A DNA stretch of 64,000 nucleotides from Pseudomonas nitroreducens (GTDB lineage Bacteria; Pseudomonadota; Gammaproteobacteria; Pseudomonadales; Pseudomonadaceae), in contig NZ_JACHLI010000004.1 in the NCBI RefSeq assembly GCF_014204515.1, positions 248,001-312,000 on the forward strand, read 5' to 3'. This document shows, piece by piece, positions 48,863 through 55,716 of the stretch (the first letter of the stretch is position 1; each line of letters opens with the position of its first letter). The notes beneath the pieces are model-generated. The model saw nothing but the letters and a program-made list of their open reading frames with translations, did not search any database and was not told the DNA's origin. A program made the translations under genes and the position numbers.

Positions 48863-48934
48863 GTAGGAGCGGACTCTGTCCGCGATAGGTCCGAATCGCG
48901 CCGGATATCGATCGCGGACGGAGTCCGCTCCTAC
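48863..48934. repeat. REP-type palindrome, GTAGGAGCGGA family
   Basis: 24-bp arms (48863-48886 and 48911-48934) with one mismatch and a 24-base spacer. Preceded at 48811-48828 by CGGATAACCTGTTCCAGG, which recurs at 50281-50298. Confidence 0.88.
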
Positions 48935-48962
48935 GTTGCATGTTGCATGTTGCATGTTGCAT
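48935..48962. repeat. Tandem repeat, four copies of GTTGCAT
   Basis: Four exact 7-base units directly after the extragenic palindrome and 20 bases beyond the stop of the minus-strand lipoprotein gene. Copy number is likely to vary by slippage. Confidence 0.9.
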
Positions 48963-48981
48963 AGGCGCGGGGCGGTTACGC

Positions 48982-49650
48982 TCAATCGCCGCTGGAACCA
49001 CCCGGATAGGCGCAGCCGCGCAGGACCTTGTCGTTCAGGCGCAGCTCGGCGGAGAGATTGCTCAGGGCACCGCTCATGCTGTCCTGGCAGCGCGCCGGGG
49101 CGACCCACAGCTCGACCTTCTCGCCGTTGGCCTCGCTGGAGTAGCTGGTGCTGCCCTCGGGTACGCCTTCGGCGATGTAGGGCAGCACCAGGGATTCCTT
49201 GCCCGGCTGCTCGATCAGCATGCCCTGGCCATTCACCAGCACGCTCCAGCCCGGCTCGTTGCCATGGGCGCGGACCACCGCACGCTTGAAGTTCGGGTCG
49301 TCGCAGCCGGCGCCTTCGTTCTGCAGGCGCAGCACCTTGGCTACCTCCAGCTTGCCATCGGTGCCCTGGGCGGAACTGCCGCTGAAGCTGCCGCGCAGGT
49401 CGGCGAACAGCGAGGTGGCGCCGTCGTTGAACAGTTCCAGCGCGTCGCGCTGCAGGCCGGTGTTGTTGGCGTCCTCGATACTGAAGCGGCGCTGCTCGGT
49501 GCAGCTGCGGAACACCAGTTGGCCATCCTGGCGGGTCAGCTCGCCCTGCAGGCGGGTGGAGGCGTTAAGATCGGTCTTGTTCGGCGTCCACACCTGGCAG
49601 GCGGCGAACAGCGGCAGCAGGCTGAACAGAATGAAACGGCTGGATCGCAT
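48982..49650 (-). CDS. COG3650-type lipoprotein
   Basis: A 222-aa protein with lipobox FAAC (Cys18) and a C-terminal domain containing NFKRAVVRAHGNEPGWSVLVNGQGM and a CQDSMSG motif, typical of COG3650/HslJ-like envelope proteins. An N-terminal half of META-like strands (LVFRSCTEQRRFSIED) repeats the theme. Divergent from the DUF488 gene. Function unknown, outer-membrane location expected. Confidence 0.8.
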   Translation of the reverse strand: MRSSRFILFSLLPLFAACQVWTPNKTDLNASTRLQGELTRQDGQLVFRSCTEQRRFSIEDANNTGLQRDALELFNDGATSLFADLRGSFSGSSAQGTDGKLEVAKVLRLQNEGAGCDDPNFKRAVVRAHGNEPGWSVLVNGQGMLIEQPGKESLVLPYIAEGVPEGSTSYSSEANGEKVELWVAPARCQDSMSGALSNLSAELRLNDKVLRGCAYPGGSSGD

Positions 49651-49726
49651 GGAACGGGCTCCCTCGAAAGTGCGCCCACGTTACCCAGCGAAGCCGGTCA
49701 CCTCAAGCTGACGAGGAGGATTTCGG

Positions 49727-50125
49727 ATGATTCGTTGCAAGCGCGCCTACGAACCGGCGGCGCAGGAGGACGGCCAGCGCGTGCTGGTGGACCGGCTGTG
49801 GCCGAGGGGAATTCGCAAGGAGGACCTGCACATGGCGCAATGGGCCAAGGAGGCCTCGCCGTCCAACGAGCTGCGCCAGCGCTTCCACCATGACCCGAGC
49901 CTGTTCGGGGAATTCCGCCAGGCCTACCACGCTGAATTGAACGCCCATCCGGAGTACTGGATGGGCCTGCTTGACCTGGCGCGCCAGGGCACCCTCACGC
50001 TGCTCTACGCCGCCAAGGACGAAGAGCACAACAACGCCCGGGTGCTGGCGGAGTTTCTCGAGGACGAGCTGGAGAAGCAGGGCGAAGGGAGTTCGCCGGT
50101 CTGCTATGCCGGCAAGACCGAGTAA
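49727..50125 (+). CDS. DUF488 family protein
   Basis: A 132-aa soluble protein with the family start KRAYEPAAQEDGQRVLVDRLWPRGIRKEDL, WAKEASPSNELRQRFHHDP and TLLYAAKDEEHNNARVL. Function is unknown for the family. The ATG at 49727 follows GAGGAGG. Followed by a repeat-rich gene-free interval. Confidence 0.9.
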   Translation: MIRCKRAYEPAAQEDGQRVLVDRLWPRGIRKEDLHMAQWAKEASPSNELRQRFHHDPSLFGEFRQAYHAELNAHPEYWMGLLDLARQGTLTLLYAAKDEEHNNARVLAEFLEDELEKQGEGSSPVCYAGKTE

Positions 50126-50132
50126 AGGGCTG

Positions 50133-50207
50133 TTCGCGAGCAAGCTCGCTCCTACAGAAAAGCGCAGCGGGCCCGCCTGCTGGTGTAGGAGCGAGCTTGC
50201 TCGCGAA
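50133..50207. repeat. Tail-to-tail pair of GAGCGAGC-type REP elements
   Basis: TTCGCGAGCAAGCTCGCTCC (to 50155) and its exact complement (50185-50207), 23-bp arms separated by 29 bases. The pair could form one large cruciform or act as a REPIN-like unit. Confidence 0.88.
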
Positions 50208-50301
50208 CCGAGGCGCTACAGACGTCACCAGAGTCGTAGGGCGAATAACGCGCCAGCGTTATCCGCCGTGGATATTCCGGCGGATAACCTGTTCCAGGAC
50301 C

Positions 50302-50385
50302 GTAGGATGGGTGGAGCTTGCGATACCCATCGGCGATGTCTGCCGGTTCATTGATGGGTATCGCTTCGCTCCACACCATCCTACG
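50302..50385. repeat. GTAGGATGGGTGGAGC palindrome
   Basis: Imperfect inverted repeat with arms of about 30 bases containing GCGATACCCAT and ATGGGTATCGC. Common dispersed motif of Pseudomonas intergenic DNA. Confidence 0.82.
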
Positions 50386-50417
50386 CAAAGCCTCTCAGAG
50401 CAAAGGATGCGAGGCGA

Positions 50418-51017
50418 TCACCAGATCTTGTACACCTGCCCGCTCTGCTTGCCTTCCACGCTGCGGGCGAAGCCCAGGGCGGCGTCGGCGGCCGGCACCG
50501 GCTTGAAGCCGCGGAAGAACGGGCCGTAGCCTTCCATGGACTCTACCAGCACGTTCGGGCTCACCGCGTTGATCCGCTGGCCGCGCGGCAGTTCCAGGGC
50601 GGCGCTGCGCACGAAGCCTTCCACCGCGCCGTTGACCAGGCTGGCCGAGCTGCCCAGCACGATGGGCTGTTCGGTGAGGATGCCGGTGGTGAGGGTGAAT
50701 GAGGCGCCATCGTTGGCGTACTGGCTGCCGATCAGCACCAGGTTGACCTGGCCCATCAGCTTGTCCTTCAGGCCCACTGCCATTTCCTTCTCGCCCATTT
50801 CTGCCAGCGCACCGAAGTGCACCTTGCCGGCGGTGCTGATCAGCGCATCGAAGCCGCCGACCTGTTCGAACAGCGCGCGGATCGAGGCGCTGTCGGTGAT
50901 GTCCACGCGGTAGTCGCCGCTGTTGCGGCCGACGCGGATGATTTCGTGGCGCGGGCCCAGTTCGTTGGCGACGGCCTGGCCGAGGGTGCCGCTGGCACCG
51001 ATCAGGATGATTTTCAT
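50418..51017 (-). CDS. Atypical short-chain dehydrogenase/reductase
   Basis: A 199-aa single-domain Rossmann protein: GASGTLG near residue 8-14 for NAD(P) binding, ALISTAGKVHFG (in place of NNAG) and an active-site region GSSASLVNGAVEGF in which the usual Tyr-x-x-x-Lys is not seen. The enzyme may therefore use a different proton relay or be a regulatory binding protein. The ATG at 51017 has GGAG upstream. Divergent from the LysR gene, which probably controls it. Confidence 0.82.
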   Translation of the reverse strand: MKIILIGASGTLGQAVANELGPRHEIIRVGRNSGDYRVDITDSASIRALFEQVGGFDALISTAGKVHFGALAEMGEKEMAVGLKDKLMGQVNLVLIGSQYANDGASFTLTTGILTEQPIVLGSSASLVNGAVEGFVRSAALELPRGQRINAVSPNVLVESMEGYGPFFRGFKPVPAADAALGFARSVEGKQSGQVYKIW

Positions 51018-51110
51018 ACAAGGCTCCGGAGAAGGTGGTGAAAGACAGGTTCAGCGTAGAGCGTCTTTCTGTTTAGATAATCACGCCAATCGACAACCTT
51101 TGGTTTTCAT

Positions 51111-52040
51111 ATGGAAACAATCGCCAGCGACCTGGAAGATCTCTCCGCCTTCGCCGTGCTGCTGGAGTGCGGCAGCTTCACCCGTGCGGCGGACAAACTC
51201 GGTTGCAGCAAGGGCCAGCTGTCCAAGCGCATCTCCGCGCTGGAGCAGGCGCTGGGCGCCACCCTGGTGCACCGCACCACAAGACGTTTGTCGCTGACCG
51301 CCGCTGGTGCCGCGCTGTTGCCCGAGGCCCAAGCGCTCAACGCCCAGGCCGCGCGGGCGCGGCAGGCGGTGCTGGCGTTGCAGGAGGAGGCGCAGGGCAA
51401 AGTGCGGCTGAGCGTGCCGGTATCCCTGGGCGAGACCTTCTTCGACGCCTGGCTGATGGAATTTTCCCGCCAGTACCCGGAGATCCGCCTGGAGCTGGAC
51501 CTGTCCAACGAACGCCGCGATCTGGTGGCCGACGGCTTCGACCTGGCCATCCGCTCCGGCAGCCTGGCAGTGGACGAGCGCCTGGTGGCGCGGCCGCTGT
51601 TCGCCCTGCAGGAGCTGACCTGCGCGACTCCTGACTATCTTGCGCGACATGGCGCGCCGGAGGTGCCGGCTGACCTGGCCGGACATTCCTGCCTGCAGAA
51701 CACCCATTACCAGGACAGCGACGTCTGGCTCTACCAGCGCCACCATGAGCTGTTCCGCGTCACCGTCAGCGGCCTGCTGGCGAGCAACCACTACACCCTG
51801 CTGAAGAAGGCGGCGCTGGCCGGTGCGGGTGTCAGCCGGCTGCCGTCCTATATGGTTCAGCAGGAATTGGCTGAAGGCAGCCTGGTCTGGCTGCTGCGCG
51901 ACTACCAGACCCGGACCCAGCCGGTGTACCTCATCCACCCGTACCAGAACCGCCTGCCACGCCGCACGCAGCTGCTGGCGGACTACCTGCTGGGCTGGTT
52001 CGAGGACAGTCGCCGGCAATTGGTGGCCCTGGAAGGCTGA
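51111..52040 (+). CDS. LysR-family transcriptional regulator
   Basis: A 309-aa LTTR with an N-terminal winged helix-turn-helix (ECGSFTRAADKLGCSKGQLSKRISALEQALGATLVHR) and a substrate-binding domain. The CrgA/YafC-like branch is suggested by VPVSLGETFFDAWLMEF and DGFDLAIRSGSL. The 93-base divergent interval to the SDR gene fits the classic arrangement of an LTTR controlling its neighbour. Effector unknown. Confidence 0.92.
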   Translation: METIASDLEDLSAFAVLLECGSFTRAADKLGCSKGQLSKRISALEQALGATLVHRTTRRLSLTAAGAALLPEAQALNAQAARARQAVLALQEEAQGKVRLSVPVSLGETFFDAWLMEFSRQYPEIRLELDLSNERRDLVADGFDLAIRSGSLAVDERLVARPLFALQELTCATPDYLARHGAPEVPADLAGHSCLQNTHYQDSDVWLYQRHHELFRVTVSGLLASNHYTLLKKAALAGAGVSRLPSYMVQQELAEGSLVWLLRDYQTRTQPVYLIHPYQNRLPRRTQLLADYLLGWFEDSRRQLVALEG

Positions 52041-52050
52041 AAGAAAGTTC

Positions 52051-52099
52051 GTTCAGCTTCGTTCAGCGATGGTTCAGAGAGGGTTCAGGGGAAGTTCAG
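52051..52099 (+). promoter_or_regulatory. Five GTTCAG direct repeats, likely response-regulator box
   Basis: Exact GTTCAG units start at 52051, 52061, 52072, 52083 and 52094, spaced 10, 11, 11 and 11 bases, so they lie on one face of the helix. A possible -10 (TAGGCT) follows at 52111, putting the last repeats over the -35 position. This is the layout of an OmpR/PhoB-family activator site; PhoP is the leading candidate because both downstream products have PhoP-controlled homologues. Confidence 0.75.
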
Positions 52100-52154
52100 G
52101 GACCGATCGTTAGGCTTTCACCATCACTTTTCAGAGCCTTCCGAGGTAACCACC

Positions 52155-52619
52155 ATGAACCGTTCTACTCTGCTGCTGACTGCCCTGTTCACCAGCGTCG
52201 CTCTGCTGAGCGGCTGCGCTTCCAACCTGTCGGGTTCTTCCTACTCCCGTGCCGACGCCCGTGCCGTACAGACCGTGCGCATGGGCACCATCGAATCCCT
52301 GCGCCCGGTGCAGATCGAGGGCACCAAGACCCCCATCGGAACCCTGGCCGGCGCGGCAGTCGGCGGCATCGCCGGCAACTCCATCGGCGGCGGACGTGGC
52401 AAGGCCATCACCACCATCCTTGGCGGCGTCGCTGGCGGCGCGGCAGGTTCGGCGGTGGAAGAGGGCATCACCCGCACCCAGGGCGTCGAGATTGTCGTCC
52501 GGGAAGATGACGGCGGCACCCGCGCCTATGTCCAGGCGGTGGACGCCAACCAGCAGTTCCGCATCGGTGATCGCGTTCGCATCATGTCCGTCAACGGCGC
52601 CAGCCGCGTGACCCTTTGA
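52155..52619 (+). CDS. slyB: SlyB-family outer membrane lipoprotein (paralogue 2)
   Basis: A 154-aa lipoprotein with lipobox LSGC (Cys21), the SYSRADARAVQTVRMGTI segment, glycine zipper (GAAVGGIAGNSIGGGRGKAI...GGVAGGAAGS) and the TRTQGVEIVVREDDGGTRAY core. It is strikingly similar in sequence to the paralogue at 38798. It is the first gene after the GTTCAG box and is followed 20 bases later by the PagP-like gene, so the two form an envelope operon. Confidence 0.92.
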   Translation: MNRSTLLLTALFTSVALLSGCASNLSGSSYSRADARAVQTVRMGTIESLRPVQIEGTKTPIGTLAGAAVGGIAGNSIGGGRGKAITTILGGVAGGAAGSAVEEGITRTQGVEIVVREDDGGTRAYVQAVDANQQFRIGDRVRIMSVNGASRVTL

Positions 52620-52639
52620 GCTGACGCGGAGATCCCACT

Positions 52640-53098
52640 ATGCGCCGCCTGTTGATCGCTCTGCTGCTGACCGTCGGCTGTGGCACCGCCATGGCCGACG
52701 ACGGAGGCTTCTGGTACTTGCAGACCAGCGTCTACACCACCCACTGGACCAACGACCCGGAGCACAACAACCATCAGGAACTGATCGGCCTGGAGCGCAA
52801 CCGCGCCGATGGCGTGGTATTCGGTGGCGCGACCTTCAAGAACTCGTTCAGCCAGCGTTCCAACTACGTCTATGCCGGCAAGCGCTTCGACTGGGAAGGC
52901 ACGCCGTTCTACGCCAAGGTCACCGGCGGCGCGCTGCAGGGCTACCGCGGCGACTACCGCGACAAGATTCCGCTCAACCGCTACGGCGTAGCGCCGGCGA
53001 TCATCCCTTCGGTCGGCGCGCACCTGGGGCCGGTTGGTGCCGAGTTCGTCGTACTGGGTGGGTCAGCTGCCATGGTCAACGTCGGGGTTCGCTTCTGA
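52640..53098 (+). CDS. Divergent PagP-like outer membrane lipid A palmitoyltransferase candidate
   Basis: A 152-aa outer-membrane beta-barrel precursor with a signal peptide (about 1-19, AMA|DD) and a C-terminal phenylalanine (VGVRF). Although distant, it can be threaded on E. coli PagP: YTTHW matches the TWH region (His35 for catalytic His33) and TFKNSF matches AFKDSW, so Ser69 occupies the catalytic serine position while the Asp is Asn68. DKIPLNRYGVAPAIIPSVG corresponds to the YIPLPVLLPLASVG strand. The family is often mislabelled as a glycerol-3-phosphate transporter. Palmitoylation of lipid A is inference. Confidence 0.68.
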   Translation: MRRLLIALLLTVGCGTAMADDGGFWYLQTSVYTTHWTNDPEHNNHQELIGLERNRADGVVFGGATFKNSFSQRSNYVYAGKRFDWEGTPFYAKVTGGALQGYRGDYRDKIPLNRYGVAPAIIPSVGAHLGPVGAEFVVLGGSAAMVNVGVRF

Positions 53099-53119
53099 TT
53101 GGCTGACCGTCGAAATGCA

Positions 53120-53150
53120 GCGGGCCGCGATGTTGTGCATCGCGGCCCGC
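53120..53150. terminator. Hairpin between convergent pagP-like and phospho-lyase genes
   Basis: GCGGGCCGCGATG and its exact complement with a TTGTG loop, flanked by GAAATG and CATTTC that extend the stem. Bidirectional use is likely. Confidence 0.78.
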
Positions 53151-53173
53151 GTCATTTCTGAAGGGCGAAACTG

Positions 53174-54496
53174 TCAGGCAGTCACGTCCTTCAGCGCCTT
53201 GTCCAGGCAATCGATGAACAGCTCGGCATGCTCCTGCTCGAAGGCCAGCAGCGGGCGGATCTTCAGGATGTTCTCCATCGGCCCCGCCGCGCTGATCAGC
53301 ACGCCGCGCTCGCGCATGCCGTTGACCACCTGGCGCGTCTGGCTGGCGGCCGGGGTCTTGGCCGCGCGGTCGCTGACCAGTTCGACACCCAGGAACAGGC
53401 CGGCGCCGCGTACGTCACCGATCAGCTCGTGCCTGGCCGCCAATTGGCGGATGCCTTCGGCGAGGAAGCCGCCGATGCGTTGCGAACGCTCCTGCAGGCG
53501 CTCCTCGCGGATCACGTCGAGCACCGCCTGGCCGGCGGCGCAGGACACCGGGTTGCCGCCGAAGGTGTTGAAGTAGCGCACCTCGCGGCCGAAGCTTTCG
53601 AGGATTTCCGAGCGCACCACCACGCCGGCGATGGGCTGGCCGTTGCCCATGGGTTTGCCCAGGGTGACCAGGTCCGGCTGCACGCCGTGGCGCTGGAAGC
53701 CCCACATGGCGTCGCCGGTGCGGGCGAAGCCGGACTGCACTTCGTCGGCGATGTAGAGCAGGCCTTCGTCCTGGGCGACCTTCACCGCTTCGGCGAGGAA
53801 ACCGGCAGGGTCGGCCAGCACGCCGTCGCTGGCGAAGATGCCGTCGAGCAGCAGCGCGGCGGGCTTGATGCCGTGGGCGCGCAGGTCGGCGATGGCAGCG
53901 CGCACGTCGTCGGCGAACAGCTTGCCGACGTTCTCCGCGCCCAGCCGGTAGGCATCCGGCGCGCGCACGGTACGGGCGTGGGCGGGCAGGGTGATGCCGG
54001 CGCCGAGGGACGGCGACAGCTCGGAAATAGTGCCGGTGACCCCGTGGTAGGCGAAGCGGGTGATGATCACTCCGGTGCCGCCGGTGTACTGGCGGGCGAT
54101 GCGCAGGGCGAGGTCGTTGGCCTCGCTGCCGGTGCAGGTGAACATCACCTGGTCGAGGCCGGCGGGGAAGGTGGACAGCAGGTCCTCGGCGTAGTCGAGG
54201 ATGCCTTCCTGCAGGTAACGGGTGTGGGTGTTCAGCACCGCCGCCTGGCTGGCGATGGCCTGCACCACGCGCGGGTGGCAGTGGCCGACGGAGGCGACGT
54301 TGTTGTAGGCGTCGAGGTAGCGGTTGCCCTGGTTGTCGTAGAGCCACACGCCCTCGCCGCGCACGGTGTGCAGCGGGCGTTCGTAGAACAGCCGGTAGGC
54401 CGGGCCGAGCAGGCGCGCGCGGCGCTCGATCAGGCGGCGTTCCTGTTCGCTCAGGCGCTCGGCATCGGCGGCGCTGAAGCCGTTGGGCATGGTCAT
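53174..54496 (-). CDS. Class III PLP enzyme, probable amino-alcohol phosphate phospho-lyase
   Basis: A 440-aa fold type I PLP enzyme annotated generically as class III aminotransferase. TGSEANDLALRIAR, the PLP aspartate in IADEVQSGFARTG (Asp251) and the Schiff-base lysine Lys281 (LGKPMGNG) are present. Overall closest in pattern to AGXT2L1/AGXT2L2, the ammonia- and phosphate-eliminating lyases of phosphoethanolamine and 5-phosphohydroxylysine. The four-base overlap with a hydroxylysine-kinase-like gene strongly supports lyase over transaminase. Start is the ATG at 54496. Confidence 0.8.
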   Translation of the reverse strand: MTMPNGFSAADAERLSEQERRLIERRARLLGPAYRLFYERPLHTVRGEGVWLYDNQGNRYLDAYNNVASVGHCHPRVVQAIASQAAVLNTHTRYLQEGILDYAEDLLSTFPAGLDQVMFTCTGSEANDLALRIARQYTGGTGVIITRFAYHGVTGTISELSPSLGAGITLPAHARTVRAPDAYRLGAENVGKLFADDVRAAIADLRAHGIKPAALLLDGIFASDGVLADPAGFLAEAVKVAQDEGLLYIADEVQSGFARTGDAMWGFQRHGVQPDLVTLGKPMGNGQPIAGVVVRSEILESFGREVRYFNTFGGNPVSCAAGQAVLDVIREERLQERSQRIGGFLAEGIRQLAARHELIGDVRGAGLFLGVELVSDRAAKTPAASQTRQVVNGMRERGVLISAAGPMENILKIRPLLAFEQEHAELFIDCLDKALKDVTA

Positions 54497-55581
54497 GGGC
54501 GGGGCTCCTGTTGATTCGCGCGGGGTGGGTTGCAGGCGGCGAAGATCTGTTCCTGGGCCTGTTCCCGGCTCAGGCCGGCCAGGCCCTGCAGGCTCTGCCA
54601 GGCGTGGCGGGTGTTGCGCAGGATGTAGTCGCGGTTCTCGGGGTGCAGGCTGGCGCGCCAGGCGGTGATGCTCAGGGTCATGATCAGTCGCGTGGCGATC
54701 AGGTCGGCGAGGATTTCCTGCTCTTCGGCCAGCAGCGGGCAGCGCCGGTGGTAGGCGGCGATCATCTCGCAGGCGCTGGCCAGTGGTGCGTTCGCCTCGC
54801 CCACCTGGTAGGCGGCGGCGACTCCGAGGTCGTTGATCAGCGGCGCGTGGACCATGTCGCCGAAGTCGAGGATGTTGCGCACCCGGTCCGGATGCTGGGC
54901 ATCGACAATGACGTTGTGCGGGTTCAGGTCGTTGTGGATCACCTGGGCGCGCAGCGTGGCCTGGCGGGGCAGGGCGTGGCGCTCGAAGTTGTCGAGGAAG
55001 CGCTCGACCAGCCCGCGCTGCTCGCGGTCTTCGATGTAGGGCAGCAGGTTGCGCAGGCGTGAGGCGTGCTTGAGGTCCCAGAGCAGTTCGTGGTCGGCGG
55101 TGGCCGGGTGTTCGAAACCCTTGAGCGCCAGGCCCAGGCGCGCCAGGTCGTCGCCCAGGTTCTCGCGCAGGGCGCGGCTGCGTTGGGCGACACGGTGCAA
55201 GGGCACGCCGTCGACGAAGGAGAACAGCCGGGCGATCATCGGCTGGCCGTCGACTTCGAGGGCAATCTGGTACTCGCCATTGAGCGAAGGGTAGAGGCGC
55301 TGCACGGCCAGGATCGGGTCGAGTTCCTCGACGCGCAGCAGGGCGCGGGTCTGGAAATCCACCACCTGGCGGTCTTCCAGCGGGTGCGAGAGTTTCAGCA
55401 GGCGGTCGTCGCCGTGGCCATGGGCGATATGGAAGTTCAGGTCGCGTTCACCGGCGAGGCGGTGCAGCGTGCCGCGCTGGCCGAAGTATTCCTCGGCGAT
55501 GGCGGCGGCCTGGGTGTCGCTGACCTTGGCGGGTGCCGCTTCCAGCAGGTGGTCGTGGACGGGCGCGGTATTGAGGGGCAC
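54493..55581 (-). CDS. Hydroxylysine/amino-alcohol kinase-like phosphotransferase
   Basis: A 362-aa aminoglycoside phosphotransferase-fold protein. The kinase catalytic loop is HNDLNPHN (His216-Asp218-Asn223) and the metal DFG is DFGDMVHAPLIND (Asp239). In animals the related AGPHD1 phosphorylates hydroxylysine and the product is cleaved by AGXT2L2; bacterial fusions of the two activities are reported. The GTG at 55581 is used with GGAG eight bases upstream. It overlaps the lyase ATG by four bases. Confidence 0.78.
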   Translation of the reverse strand: MPLNTAPVHDHLLEAAPAKVSDTQAAAIAEEYFGQRGTLHRLAGERDLNFHIAHGHGDDRLLKLSHPLEDRQVVDFQTRALLRVEELDPILAVQRLYPSLNGEYQIALEVDGQPMIARLFSFVDGVPLHRVAQRSRALRENLGDDLARLGLALKGFEHPATADHELLWDLKHASRLRNLLPYIEDREQRGLVERFLDNFERHALPRQATLRAQVIHNDLNPHNVIVDAQHPDRVRNILDFGDMVHAPLINDLGVAAAYQVGEANAPLASACEMIAAYHRRCPLLAEEQEILADLIATRLIMTLSITAWRASLHPENRDYILRNTRHAWQSLQGLAGLSREQAQEQIFAACNPPRANQQEPRP

Positions 55582-55591
55582 GGGTACATCT

Positions 55592-55645
55592 CCAGCAGAG
55601 GCAACGGGTCCAGCAGGGGCAACGGGTCCAACAGGTTCAGCGGGT
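55592..55645. repeat. Three 18-bp tandem repeats in the kinase leader
   Basis: CCAGCAGAGGCAACGGGT is repeated with one to five changes as units 55592-55609, 55610-55627 and 55628-55645, between the binding-protein gene and the kinase gene on the minus strand. The unit closest to the kinase contains its ribosome site region. Confidence 0.85.
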
Positions 55646-55716
55646 AGAACGGTGCAGCGGTAATGCGGTGTCGCGGGCCGGTGAGACCGCCCGGCGCAGG
55701 CCGGGCGGTCGTCGAG

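Larger units (their letters stand above)
50126..50417. other. Dense cluster of extragenic palindromes
   Basis: The 292 bases carry a tail-to-tail pair of GAGCGAGCTTGCTCGC elements (50133-50207), a GTAGGGCGAATAACG...CGTTATCCGCC palindrome (about 50236-50300), and a GTAGGATGGGTGGAGC...CACCATCCTAC palindrome (50302-50385). No gene is supported. Confidence 0.8.

Noticed and set aside
45591..50207. CRISPR array suggested by repeated GAGCGAGC and GTAGGAG units
   Set aside because: Units are inverted palindromes at irregular distances without uniform spacers and no cas genes are present.
52051..52099. GTTCAG repeats as a replication or plasmid iteron
   Set aside because: No Rep gene or DnaA boxes; position directly over the promoter of an envelope operon fits a regulator site better.
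53228..54514. Gly/Val-rich open frame opposite the PLP lyase
   Set aside because: Antisense of a gene with clear PLP motifs; no independent support.
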